Part shown: positions 49,768-59,470 of the stretch, in pieces
Position numbering within the stretch: the first letter of the stretch is position 1
Layout: every line of letters starts with the position of its first letter
Assembly (NCBI RefSeq): GCF_034314045.1
Contig: NZ_JAVIWL010000001.1
Location: 4,774,001 to 4,838,000 of the forward strand
Source of the DNA: Glaciimonas sp. CA11.2
GTDB lineage: Bacteria; Pseudomonadota; Gammaproteobacteria; Burkholderiales; Burkholderiaceae_D
Length of the DNA: 64,000 bases
Direction: 5' to 3'
Notes under the pieces: generated by a model
Told to the model about the DNA's origin: nothing
Database searches by the model: none
The model's input: only the letters and a program-made list of their open reading frames with translations
Translations under genes and position numbers: made by a program

Positions 49768-51582
49768 TCAAAACTGCGTCCAATCGTCACTATTAATATT
49801 TTTTACAGGCGCCTTCCACGTTGATTCGCGCGCCAGAGTTTTGTTCATCTGCGGCAATCGTGTAGCCGGTCGAACGACAGCCTGAGCGGTCGCTTTGGTC
49901 GCGCCCTTCTTCATCGCTGCATTGACATGCGGCTGGACTATTCGCCTCGACGATTCTGATTCCGATGCAGTTAACCCCTTTGAATGGCCCGATAAAGTAG
50001 CCGCAAACGCTTGTGCGGCGCGCACCTCCTGGCTATTGTCCAATCTAAAAATACTCACACTCTCCGTCAAATGCGTCGCTTGATCCTGCAAAGAACCCGC
50101 CGCTGCCGCTGCCTCCTCCACTAGTGCCGCATTTTGTTGCGTGACTTGATCCATTTGACTAATGGCGTGATTGACTTGTTCAATACCATCGCTTTGTTCT
50201 TTACTTGCGGTGGCGATTTCACCAATGATATTGGTCACGCGTTTGACGCTACTGACGACCTCGCTCATGGTCACTCCTGCCTGTTCGACCAATTTGCTCC
50301 CGCTGCCGACCTGGGCGACAGAGTCGTCAATCAGGGCTTTGATTTCCTTGGCTGCGCCTGCAGACCGTTGCGCAAGATTCCGCACTTCTGCCGCCACTAC
50401 CGCGAAACCGCGCCCTTGCTCACCCGCTCGGGCCGCCTCGACCGCCGCATTCAGAGCTAGAATGTTGGTCTGAAAAGCAATCCCGTCAATAACACTAATG
50501 ATGTCAGCAATCTTCTTTGATGAAGTCCGGATAGCGCCCATGGTGTCAACCACTTGCGCCACCACCACGCTACTGTGGGTCGCCACGTCGGAGGCACTGA
50601 CCGCCAGTTGATTTGCCTGATTAGCATTGTCTGCATTTTGCCTGACAGTCGATGTCAGTTGCTCCATCGCGGCCGCTGTTTCCTCCAGCGAACTGGCTTG
50701 CTGTTCAGTCCGACTCGACAAGTCCATATTGCCAGCGGCGATCTGCCCGGACGCAGTGGCAATTGTATCGGCCGACCTCTTGATTGTATTAATTGTTTTT
50801 TCCAAAGACTCCCGCATGCATTTCATGGCATACATCAGACTGCGATCATCACCAGGACGCGTATTTATACGCAAGGTCAAATCACCTGCTGCGATCCGGT
50901 TTGCGATATCAGCCGCGTATTCCGGCTCGCCACCGATGGCGCGCAAAATACTACGATTAGTAAAAGTGGCAAATATGATGACTAAGATCGCGATCCCCAT
51001 CAGTAATAAACCAGCCTGGTACAACGACACCATGAAAGCGCTGTCAATATCATCCACATACACGCCCGTAGTGGCTATCCAGTCCCACGGCTGATAAGCT
51101 ATTGAAAAGGAAATCTTGGAAAACGACTCTGTTGTTCCTACCTTTGGCCAGACATAGTGTACAAAACCGCCTCCAGATTGCGCCGCTGCTTTAGATATCA
51201 AGCGATAGACGTAATTACCTTCCGGGTCCTTAAAATCGGTCAAATCGCGCCCGTTCGTTTCTGGCTTGATGGAATGCATGATCACTACTTGTGAAAAGGA
51301 TGAGATCGTAAAATAGCCATCTTTGCCGTACCGCATTGCTCTGACGCGCTCTAGCGCTTGTTTTTGTGCGTCGGTTTTGCTCAGCGCGCCGCTATCGACA
51401 AGCGCACCGTACTGCGCGATCACGCCGATTGCTGCTTCCGAAATATGTCTAAGATCATTTTTTCTCTCTTCGATACGAATTTCACGGGATTGATATGCAC
51501 CGAAAACGGATACAGCCAGCAGCGCAATCAGGCTAATAACTAGCGGCAACCAGAGTTTTTGGGTAAAAGTAAGCTTATTCAC
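49768..51582 (-). CDS. Methyl-accepting chemotaxis protein with single Cache sensor
   Basis: A 604-residue chemoreceptor: TM1 (about 10-28), a periplasmic Cache-type domain (about 35-185, containing [10 protein letters not shown] typical of sCache_2), TM2 (about 188-208), HAMP, and a cytoplasmic signalling domain with the highly conserved hairpin tip [20 protein letters not shown]. The C-terminus ends in DWTQF, which fits the x-W-x-x-F pentapeptide bound by CheR/CheB. Translation starts at GTG (51582) with GGAG eight bases upstream. The ligand is unknown; sCache_2 sensors often bind small organic acids. Confidence 0.92.
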   Translation of the reverse strand: MNKLTFTQKLWLPLVISLIALLAVSVFGAYQSREIRIEERKNDLRHISEAAIGVIAQYGALVDSGALSKTDAQKQALERVRAMRYGKDGYFTISSFSQVVIMHSIKPETNGRDLTDFKDPEGNYVYRLISKAAAQSGGGFVHYVWPKVGTTESFSKISFSIAYQPWDWIATTGVYVDDIDSAFMVSLYQAGLLLMGIAILVIIFATFTNRSILRAIGGEPEYAADIANRIAAGDLTLRINTRPGDDRSLMYAMKCMRESLEKTINTIKRSADTIATASGQIAAGNMDLSSRTEQQASSLEETAAAMEQLTSTVRQNADNANQANQLAVSASDVATHSSVVVAQVVDTMGAIRTSSKKIADIISVIDGIAFQTNILALNAAVEAARAGEQGRGFAVVAAEVRNLAQRSAGAAKEIKALIDDSVAQVGSGSKLVEQAGVTMSEVVSSVKRVTNIIGEIATASKEQSDGIEQVNHAISQMDQVTQQNAALVEEAAAAAGSLQDQATHLTESVSIFRLDNSQEVRAAQAFAATLSGHSKGLTASESESSRRIVQPHVNAAMKKGATKATAQAVVRPATRLPQMNKTLARESTWKAPVKNINSDDWTQF

Positions 51583-52005
51583 AGCGAGGTCTCCTATAAT
51601 ATTTCGTTGTTTGCCAACAAGGAAATATGTCTGCGGGAGGGCTGTGCATGATTCCCGGGTAACATTCTTGCTGCCTTTGCATTAACGGCAGTTACCCGAT
51701 AAAAATGAAGCTTTGCGGCTTCCATCGGTGATTTATTCTCTATCCGTGGTCTTGTTGCGCTGATTCGTCGCACTGACCGATGCTCCGAATATATTCCTGC
51801 AAAGTCTTCGCAGGATTTGCAGGAACGCCAAAAACAAGGTCAGCTTCATCAAACCAACCCACTTGCCAATAGTGATAATGAAGTAAGAATTTAAATGAGG
51901 TAAAGTCGCAGGGAGCAAGTCTTTCGCCCCATCAAGCGCGGCATTTAAGAAATCGTATTATTTTTTTATTTAAAATGTAAGATTTACAAAATCGGAGCTA
52001 ATTGA
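51583..52005. other. Divergent region between chemoreceptor and cardiolipin synthase
   Basis: 423 bases. It contains an inverted repeat with 10-base arms TTCCTGCAAA / TTTGCAGGAA (51794-51825), inside which a shorter CCTGC/GCAGG pairing competes. There is no following T run, so it is more likely a regulatory or RNA-folding element than a terminator. A short hydrophobic frame at 51733-51918 (minus) has no support. Confidence 0.4.
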
Positions 52006-53427
52006 ATGCACGCTGTGCCACTTGGGCTGATTTCTGCCGCTGTCTTTCTTTTACACGTCGCTGGCGTCATCGCCGCCGCACACGCCTTAATGCATACCCG
52101 TACTTCACAAGGCGCGGTAGCATGGGTATTTGGACTCGTACTTCTGCCCTATTTTTCACTATTACCGTATCTATTTTTAGGAAGTAAACACTTCACCGGA
52201 TACGTAGAACTGCATCACTCACGCGTGGCCCGCAAGCGCAAACTGGATGACTCTGATCAACTGGATTTGGTCAGACAATACCCTCCCGACCCCGCCGCAC
52301 AACGTTACACTGCAATCAGCGCCATGCTTGGCGTACCCTTTCTCAGCGGACATCGTTTGCGCTTACTGATAGACGGAGAAGCGACATTTGCAGCCATTTT
52401 TTCTGCCATCGCTGCTGCCGAATACTATGTTTTGGTGCAATTTTTTATCATCAAGGACGACGCACTTGGTCGCCGACTTCAGGCGGCACTACTAGAACGC
52501 GCTGCCGCTGGCGTCAGCGTCTATTTGCTTTACGATGGTGTGGGCAGCCATGATTTGCCGAGTAGCTATGGAAACGTCCTGCGCGATGGAGGCGTAAAGG
52601 TACATCCATTCGCCACGCGACGATGGCGCAACCGCTTCCAGCTAAATTTCCGCAATCATCGCAAAATAGTCGTGGTCGATGGGTCTAGGGGCTTTGTCGG
52701 TGGACTCAATGTCGGCGAGGAGTATCTTGGACGTAAACCGCCGTTGGCACCGTGGCGCGATACGCATATGGAATTGCAAGGCCCCGCAGTCGGCGACCTG
52801 CAACTGGCGTTTGACGAGAATTGGCATTGGATCACCGGCCAGCAACTCACGTTGTTACCGCCCCGCCCAACCGATGGCTCAGCCACCAGCCTCATCGCCG
52901 CTACCGGTCCCGCGGATGCGCAAGAGACTTGTTCGCTGTTCTTTGTCCAGTTGATTCATGCTGCACAAAAGCGCATCTGGCTGACCACGCCCTATTTAGT
53001 GCCGGATTCAGCGCTGATCGCCGCGTTGCAACTAGCGGTCTTCCGTGGCGTCGACGTTCGCATTATGCTGCCTTCGCGCCCAGATCACCGTACCGTATTC
53101 CTGGCGTCAACACTTTATGCGCATGAAGTGGTCCGCGCCGGAATCCGCGTGTTTCGCTATCAGCCCGGTTTCACCCACCAAAAAGTGATGTTGATCGACG
53201 ACAATACTGCCGCCATCGGCAGCATGAACATGGATAACCGGTCACTTCGGCTTAACTTCGAAATCGCCGCCCTGAATATCGACGTCGCTTTCGCCAGTGA
53301 AGTTGAAACAATGCTGCAAGAGGATTTTAAACAAGCAATAGAAATCGGCACAGAGGAATATGCCCGCTCCTCTTATTTACACCGTGTGGCGATGCATGTT
53401 GCCCGCTTGTTTGGTCCCGTGCTGTAA
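52006..53427 (+). CDS. cls: Cardiolipin synthase (phospholipase D superfamily)
   Basis: A 473-residue membrane enzyme joining two phosphatidylglycerols (or PG and PE) into cardiolipin. Two N-terminal hydrophobic helices (about 5-25 and 35-60) are followed by two HKD motifs: H218-x-K-x4-D (HRKIVVVDG) and H391-x-K-x4-D (HQKVMLIDD), each followed by conserved Gly/Gly-Ser (GFVGG and AAIGS). Length and TM layout fit ClsA. The start has GGAG eight bases before the ATG. The nearby giant helicase ends convergently 80 bases away. Confidence 0.92.
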   Translation: MHAVPLGLISAAVFLLHVAGVIAAAHALMHTRTSQGAVAWVFGLVLLPYFSLLPYLFLGSKHFTGYVELHHSRVARKRKLDDSDQLDLVRQYPPDPAAQRYTAISAMLGVPFLSGHRLRLLIDGEATFAAIFSAIAAAEYYVLVQFFIIKDDALGRRLQAALLERAAAGVSVYLLYDGVGSHDLPSSYGNVLRDGGVKVHPFATRRWRNRFQLNFRNHRKIVVVDGSRGFVGGLNVGEEYLGRKPPLAPWRDTHMELQGPAVGDLQLAFDENWHWITGQQLTLLPPRPTDGSATSLIAATGPADAQETCSLFFVQLIHAAQKRIWLTTPYLVPDSALIAALQLAVFRGVDVRIMLPSRPDHRTVFLASTLYAHEVVRAGIRVFRYQPGFTHQKVMLIDDNTAAIGSMNMDNRSLRLNFEIAALNIDVAFASEVETMLQEDFKQAIEIGTEEYARSSYLHRVAMHVARLFGPVL

Positions 53428-53506
53428 ACCTGTTTATCCGTTAGTGAGCATTAATTCGGGCCTTCAACTTATCCGTAGCGAATCAATCATAGAGACTGAA
53501 TGATAA

Positions 53507-56500
53507 CTATCGCGCCATCTCGCTATTTACGACAAGGGATGGCGTCGCCTCCGTCACGGCCGCCATATCTACTCTCGATTCGGTGAGTTTTTTGTTCAGC
53601 ACCTTCTCCAGTTTTGCCATTTCCCGTTCAGAGTCGGTCCACCAGTCAGTCGACCAGATACGGTGCAAGGTCCATCCCAATCCTTCCAGCACAAACTGCC
53701 GCAATCGATCGCGATCTCTCGCGGTTGGTAGTGAGTGATAAGTAGCACCGTCACACTCAACACCAAGCAAAAACGTGCCTGGATGGTCGGGATGAACGAC
53801 GCCGATATCGAGTCGATATCCTGAACATCCAACTTGCGGATGGACAATCCAGCCACGATTGCGCAATGCGCGAATTACCTCGACTTCAAATGGGCTGTCG
53901 GGTTCGCGTCCGGTCGGAATGGATTGCTCAACCAGCGCTCGCGGTCCCTTCTGCGCAAATTCCAGATAATTTTTCAGATCAATGACACCGGTCGCACGTG
54001 TCCGTGAAACGTCGATATCTTCGGGCCGTATCGAACTATAAATCGTCACGCCGACGCGCGCCCGTGTGATCGCGACGTTAAGGCGGCGATGACCGCCCTC
54101 TTTGTTCAGTGGCCCGAAGTTCATTGGCATGCGACCGGCAGCATCTTTACCATAAGCAATCGAAAACAAAATCAGATCGCGCTCATCGCCCTGCACATTC
54201 TCGAGATTCTTGATGAATAATTTTTCTGGACCGTGTTCAGCAATATGCCGTTCCAACTCTGGCGCTTTGCGTAGCTCTTCATCCAGCAATGTTTCAATCA
54301 GGCGTCGCTGAGTCTGATTAAATGTCACCACACCCATCGTTAACTGGCGTCGTTTTTCATCTGAAAAGTGAACCACGATAGCAGCAACAATGGCGTTGGC
54401 TTCAGCGCGATTGGTACGGCTGCCGCCGCGATCATAGACGCCTGATACCAACTCCAGCCGCACCGCCTGATCTTGTGTCACAGGCGAGGGAAAAGTAATC
54501 AGCCGTGCGTCATAATAGCGATGATTGGAGAACGTAATCAGGCTTTCATGACGGCTACGATAATGCCACTCCAGTCTGAGCGTCGGCATACCCGCGCCCA
54601 AACATTCATCCAATATGCTTTCAAGATCATGGACCACAGTATCTTCACCGTCCCCAGCGGTTTGATCGTCTTCATCATCGGCACGTGCAAAGAAACTAGT
54701 AGGCGGCAGTTGTTTCGGATCGCCGACCACCACCAATTGTTTGCCGCGGGCAATAGCACCGACCGCATCCCACACCAAAATTTGCGAGGCTTCATCAAAC
54801 ACCACCAAATCAAAACTGGAATGCGCCGCGTCAAGGTATTGCGCGACGGAGAGCGGAGACATCAGCAAACAAGGCTTTAACTTCGGTAATAAAGTAGGAA
54901 TTCCGCGAACCAATTTCCGTACCGGCAAATGCGCTTTTTGCTTAGCTAACTCGCGCAGTACCAAGCCCATTTCGGCATCCGGCTTTTGACCTGCGTCAAT
55001 CCGCGGTACTTTACCCGCCAGCACCGCGTGAAGGTATTGCTCAGTCAGTTGCTGAAATCGCGCATCGGTTGCACGGAACTCTCGAATCTTCCGATCATGG
55101 TCCGCGCTGGAAAAATTACGCAGAACCAACTCCTGATCAGTAATGATTTTCAGCCACCACACCTGATAGGAATATTCAACGTAATCAATCAACTCCGGCA
55201 ACGCAATACGGTCCTGTTCGATCGCCTGCACTACGCTGGAAATACCAGCATCCACCGCCTGCTTGCGCAATCCGCGCCACTTACACCAACTACGCAATCC
55301 GCGTTGCTGTGCGCGCCATCCTGCCAATACACCGCGCACCCGAGTCGGCAAACCCGCCGCGTGGCTAGCGCCAGCCAGATCAACTCCGGCATCGGAATAT
55401 TCGGTCACCAATGCCAGTTTGAGCGTGAATTCGCGGAATGCATTTTTGAACGCAACCAAGTGTAGCGATAACCTACCTTGTGGCCCCAGATCGGCACGTT
55501 GATCATGAACAAGTTGGCGCAATCGTTCCGCCAAAGTTGCAGCCATAACGCCGTCAGTGATGGTCGCAAAACGTGCAAGGACCAACTCAAATTGCTGGCC
55601 CCATTGCTCGTAACGCGCGACGGCTGCCCAATCAGTTTGCGGCCCCTGATACTCGGCCCCCAACCACTGCGTGGCTTGCGCCTGCGCCAGATTCAAGGCC
55701 TGATCTTCTTGATTCAATCCACGCAAGGCGTCCAGCATCGCCACGATATCGGAAGCCGATGGTTGCTGTTGTTGTTGCGTGTGCGGCATCAAACGCGCCA
55801 TCAGATCACGTGACGCAAACCAACTCTTAGGCCACCAGGTTTGCGAAGCGGCTGTCCACAGCGCCGCCAACTCCGCACCGTTGGCTTGCGCGATTTCCGG
55901 CTTAAAACCTAAAGACGCCAATTGCTGCGCAAACAGGTGACGCCGCTCGCCATGCTGTCTTAACTTTTGTAATGCATTAAGCTTAGTTGGATCATCGCCG
56001 AAAGCGGCGATCCCGGTCGGTATTTGAGGCGCTTGCAGCAAAACGTCCGCTAGCGCATCAAAAAACTCCAGCAATGCAAGCGATGGCGCCTCAGCACTGA
56101 TCGCCATCATCGGTTCGAGTGCCAATGCGGCAATTTGTACTTGCTCAGAGGCACTGTCCAACTCGGCCATTGCGTTGAGTAACTGATCTTCCCAGGCATT
56201 CGACCACGCGCTATGACGGATGAGGCGTAAAGGATGTTGTTGAATCGGGCCCAGTTCCTCAACTACTACCTGGATCGTGCGCACCAGTTCACGCAAGCTA
56301 TCAAGACCAGCGCGGTGATGCGTATCTGGATTGGTCCACGGCATGGGCGCAGCAGTCCAACGCTGTTGATGCAATATTGCGCTGTCAGTCGCCCCGCGCA
56401 CGGTCAGGCCATGCGGATAAGTGCGATGCAGCGCTTGCACCAACGCATTCAGATCCTCGCGCAATGTTGCCAGGCGATCAGCTTCGCGCTGCCAGTCGCC

Positions 56501-58882
56501 CGCCGCAAATTGCTGAGAAATATTCATCGCAGTGCGCAATTGCTCCAGAACTTCGGACTTCTTGGCTTTGGCAGAATGCAACTGTAAGCAAAATGGGCCA
56601 AGTCCAATCGCATTCAAGCGGCGTTGGACAACGTCCAGTGCGGCCATTTTTTCTGAGACAAAAAGGACGGTTTTACCTTGCCCCAAAAAATGCGCAATCA
56701 GATTGGTAATGGTCTGAGACTTCCCTGTTCCCGGCGGACCTTCAAGCGCAAAATCATGTCCGGCGCCCGCGCGACTCACAGCATTTAACTGGGAAGAATC
56801 GGCTAATAACGGCGTCAACAAACTTTCCGGCGTATGGCGCTGATCCATGTCTGCGCGCATGCCGATATCTTCGCCGCGGCTCATCGATTCGGTTGGCCTT
56901 TCGATCAAATGATTGACTACCCGATTCTGTCTCAACTGATCACTGCGATCCTGCAAATCTTTCCACATCAAATATTTTGTGAAAGAAAATATCCCCAGAT
57001 AGACATCCTCCAAGACTTCCCACCGAGGTACGTGATTGATCGCCAGACGCAAAATTTGCCAGATCTTTGCCACATCAACGCCATTGCCATCCGCCGGAAG
57101 TGGATCAAATCCTTTGATCGTCAGTTGAAATCTTTCTCGCAGCAACTGAATCAACGTTGGATTGATGATGGTTTCATCATCGTGGCGTTTGATCGAGTAA
57201 CCGGCCCGGACCGATTGTCGCGTCAGCGTCACCGGCACCAATAATATCGGCGCAAGCAAAGTTTTCTCAGCGCGATCGTCCTCAGTCCAGCGTAGAAATC
57301 CTAACGCAAGATAGAGCGTATTTGCGCCACCCTCCTCCAAACCCAAACGCGCAACGCTGTAGATTTCGTACAAATGCGCATCCAACTTTTTAGCGTCAAC
57401 AGTTGCCAACAACTCGTGCATTGCCAACGCTTGCAATGCAGCAGCGATCAACGGATCTTCACCATTGCGACGCACGGCAATCGCCGTGACACGCGGATCG
57501 TCTGGATTGGTAGCGTCCATTAATAATGGCTGATGCCGAAACTTCCACTCCTTCCCATCTGATAGCTCATCTTCGAGATGGCTGGGATTTGGCACGCACA
57601 GCGGCAACATCACCTTGGTCGGCTTAAAATTAATCAGTCGGTTGCGCAGGGTTAAATCCAGCAACTTTGATTTCCAGCGTGCCAGACGTCCATCCGCAGT
57701 TTCAACGGGTGCATCGTCATCGATCAGGCTGATCCCATCGAGCGGTGGCAACAGCGGCGGCGGCTCGATGCGTGGTTCCTCAGTCACTTGCGGAATGTCG
57801 TCGCTCTCGTTCGCTGGCACACGGAATGGCAGCGGACGGATTTGCTCCATGCGAGCGCGTTTTATATCGATAGCGAAAAGAAATGCATCCTCATCGTGTA
57901 GTTGCTCCTGACCATTTTCACAGGCCAGCCGAAGCGAGGCTGCGGGTCGGTGCGTCAGCATGGTGGTTTCAAATAGCAACAACTCACCACTGGCGACGCG
58001 TTTGCGAACCGCTTGTCCATCATCAAATACGGCATTCGGTAGCGTCGTGTTGATCAACCAGCAACCGACCAACGCATGACCTTTTTTAATGATGACAAGG
58101 GGATTTAATCCAGCTTGCTCCATGCACGACACCAACAACATCGAAGAGTCGAGACAGGTGACCAGACCGCTACTGAGAATCCGGTCGGGCGTACGAATTT
58201 TTTGACCATCGTTTCCAAATGACGCCGCTGGATTAATGTAATTTAACTTGAGCGCACCGATAACGCTATAAATAGCCGAAATCTGGGCCCATGCATCGTC
58301 ACGGTTTTTAGATTGATAACCGTTCATGCTTTGTCCTGCACCGGCTTTATGCAATAGCTCACCGCACTGCGCCATCAGGCGATCAATAGCCGGATGATTG
58401 GGCAACGAGAATGCCGCCAATAATTCTGGCAAGGCCCGCGTTCCGGCCCATTGATCATAGGCCAGCACATCCACTGCATGCTCTGCGACGGTAACCTCAT
58501 GATTATTCGCCATGACCTGAAAGATAATGCGACCACGCTCAGCCTCGTTCAACTCAGCCAGGTAACGATGGGAAATTTTCAAATCGATAGGGTCGATGCG
58601 GCGTGTCTGGTGCGCATCAAGTTGTGCAAATCGCAATCGAACCGGATCAGCAAAAGCAGGCTCGCAACGAATGACAATTTCGACATCAAGGAGCGGCGCA
58701 TCGCTATGATTCTGGACCGAAAGACTACGTATCAACGGAACATTATTTTGATAGGACGCATAGTTCACCGTGGCATCTACCAGCGCTGCGATGGTGATCT
58801 CTGCTAGCGCTAGCGGCGGCACGTCTACATGTAACTGACGTGACTGTGGTGACTGTTGTGGTTGCTCTAACTTCTCCGACAC
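53507..58882 (-). CDS. Giant transglutaminase-like / DUF4011 / SF1-helicase / restriction-endonuclease-like fusion
   Basis: A 1791-residue protein. N-terminal part (about 225-300) has a transglutaminase-like core: GLVTCLDSS (Cys243), then GHALVGCW (His) and an Asp shortly after. The DUF4011 start RWKSKLLDLTLRNRLINF is at about 405-425. An SF1 helicase core (COG1112-like) follows: Walker A GPPGTGKS (about 715-722, Lys721), DEASQ (from Asp1363), GDPKQLPP (motif III), and C-terminal motifs NVQGDERD and VAITRARVGV. A C-terminal nuclease-like domain of the DUF559/Vsr type ends the protein (RLDIGVV and GVECDGATYH, Glu1709/Asp1711). Proteins of this kind are linked to nucleic-acid processing and sometimes to phage defence; the role here is unknown and there are no partner genes. 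Confidence 0.82.
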   Translation of the reverse strand: MSEKLEQPQQSPQSRQLHVDVPPLALAEITIAALVDATVNYASYQNNVPLIRSLSVQNHSDAPLLDVEIVIRCEPAFADPVRLRFAQLDAHQTRRIDPIDLKISHRYLAELNEAERGRIIFQVMANNHEVTVAEHAVDVLAYDQWAGTRALPELLAAFSLPNHPAIDRLMAQCGELLHKAGAGQSMNGYQSKNRDDAWAQISAIYSVIGALKLNYINPAASFGNDGQKIRTPDRILSSGLVTCLDSSMLLVSCMEQAGLNPLVIIKKGHALVGCWLINTTLPNAVFDDGQAVRKRVASGELLLFETTMLTHRPAASLRLACENGQEQLHDEDAFLFAIDIKRARMEQIRPLPFRVPANESDDIPQVTEEPRIEPPPLLPPLDGISLIDDDAPVETADGRLARWKSKLLDLTLRNRLINFKPTKVMLPLCVPNPSHLEDELSDGKEWKFRHQPLLMDATNPDDPRVTAIAVRRNGEDPLIAAALQALAMHELLATVDAKKLDAHLYEIYSVARLGLEEGGANTLYLALGFLRWTEDDRAEKTLLAPILLVPVTLTRQSVRAGYSIKRHDDETIINPTLIQLLRERFQLTIKGFDPLPADGNGVDVAKIWQILRLAINHVPRWEVLEDVYLGIFSFTKYLMWKDLQDRSDQLRQNRVVNHLIERPTESMSRGEDIGMRADMDQRHTPESLLTPLLADSSQLNAVSRAGAGHDFALEGPPGTGKSQTITNLIAHFLGQGKTVLFVSEKMAALDVVQRRLNAIGLGPFCLQLHSAKAKKSEVLEQLRTAMNISQQFAAGDWQREADRLATLREDLNALVQALHRTYPHGLTVRGATDSAILHQQRWTAAPMPWTNPDTHHRAGLDSLRELVRTIQVVVEELGPIQQHPLRLIRHSAWSNAWEDQLLNAMAELDSASEQVQIAALALEPMMAISAEAPSLALLEFFDALADVLLQAPQIPTGIAAFGDDPTKLNALQKLRQHGERRHLFAQQLASLGFKPEIAQANGAELAALWTAASQTWWPKSWFASRDLMARLMPHTQQQQQPSASDIVAMLDALRGLNQEDQALNLAQAQATQWLGAEYQGPQTDWAAVARYEQWGQQFELVLARFATITDGVMAATLAERLRQLVHDQRADLGPQGRLSLHLVAFKNAFREFTLKLALVTEYSDAGVDLAGASHAAGLPTRVRGVLAGWRAQQRGLRSWCKWRGLRKQAVDAGISSVVQAIEQDRIALPELIDYVEYSYQVWWLKIITDQELVLRNFSSADHDRKIREFRATDARFQQLTEQYLHAVLAGKVPRIDAGQKPDAEMGLVLRELAKQKAHLPVRKLVRGIPTLLPKLKPCLLMSPLSVAQYLDAAHSSFDLVVFDEASQILVWDAVGAIARGKQLVVVGDPKQLPPTSFFARADDEDDQTAGDGEDTVVHDLESILDECLGAGMPTLRLEWHYRSRHESLITFSNHRYYDARLITFPSPVTQDQAVRLELVSGVYDRGGSRTNRAEANAIVAAIVVHFSDEKRRQLTMGVVTFNQTQRRLIETLLDEELRKAPELERHIAEHGPEKLFIKNLENVQGDERDLILFSIAYGKDAAGRMPMNFGPLNKEGGHRRLNVAITRARVGVTIYSSIRPEDIDVSRTRATGVIDLKNYLEFAQKGPRALVEQSIPTGREPDSPFEVEVIRALRNRGWIVHPQVGCSGYRLDIGVVHPDHPGTFLLGVECDGATYHSLPTARDRDRLRQFVLEGLGWTLHRIWSTDWWTDSEREMAKLEKVLNKKLTESRVDMAAVTEATPSLVVNSEMAR

Positions 58883-59101
58883 TGCGTCCTCTTCTTTTTA
58901 TCATCCAGCGCGACGTTCAGTCGCCAAGGTCAACATCATACCAACCCGTATGCAAAATTGCAGGCTCTATCGATGTTAAAACTGCTCGTTAATGACGGAT
59001 TTGAAGTTATCGGAAGGTGAAAAGGAAATCAGACTCTCTGATATTCCCTGCAAGAATTAGTCTTAAACAATAAAGTTCAATACTAGCGCTAATGTGCACA
59101 C

Positions 59102-59317
59102 TTAATGGTGATGCGACCAGTCGCCGGTTGGGGATGCCAGATAAGAATCTACCGCCGCCTTTTGTCCGGTGGCATGGCGCTTCAATTCGCCGCACTTGCA
59201 GAGTCCCTGATAAGGCTGAATATGGGAACATGCCGACACTTTTTGCAAAAAAACCTGCACAGGCTTAGTGCACTTTTCACATTTAAATGTCAGCGTCCGC
59301 GAAGGTTTAATAGACAT
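59102..59317 (-). CDS. Small Cys-rich putative zinc-ribbon protein
   Basis: A 71-residue protein (start MSIKPSRTLTFKC) with cysteines arranged C-x2-C near residues 11-14 (CEKC), then C (SACSH) and C-x-C (CKC) about 20 residues on, suggesting a zinc-binding ribbon or finger. The C-terminus ends in HHH. Not a family I recognise. A longer frame to 59386 exists, but the extension lacks support; no strong ribosome site precedes either start. Convergent to none; it sits alone between the giant helicase and the methyltransferase gene. Confidence 0.5.
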   Translation of the reverse strand: MSIKPSRTLTFKCEKCTKPVQVFLQKVSACSHIQPYQGLCKCGELKRHATGQKAAVDSYLASPTGDWSHHH

Positions 59318-59470
59318 ATTTTGAAGCTGCTTTCTGCCGTTATTGGCGGCGATAATTGTGACGTTATTAACTATACCGTTTTTCAAATTTCTTAAACGTT
59401 TTACACTTTACTTTTGCATACTTTACTTTTTTACACTTTCTTTAACTTTGAAAGTGCCCAGAATGGGGGA

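Noticed and set aside
51733..51918. Hydrophobic 61-codon frame on the minus strand in the intergenic region
   Set aside because: It includes the inverted repeat at 51794-51825 and has no ribosome site; hydrophobicity can come from A/T-rich sequence.
52006..58882. Cardiolipin synthase plus giant helicase as a PLD/helicase defence pair (Mokosh-like)
   Set aside because: The synthase has two transmembrane helices and both HKD motifs of an ordinary ClsA, and the genes are convergent, not an operon.
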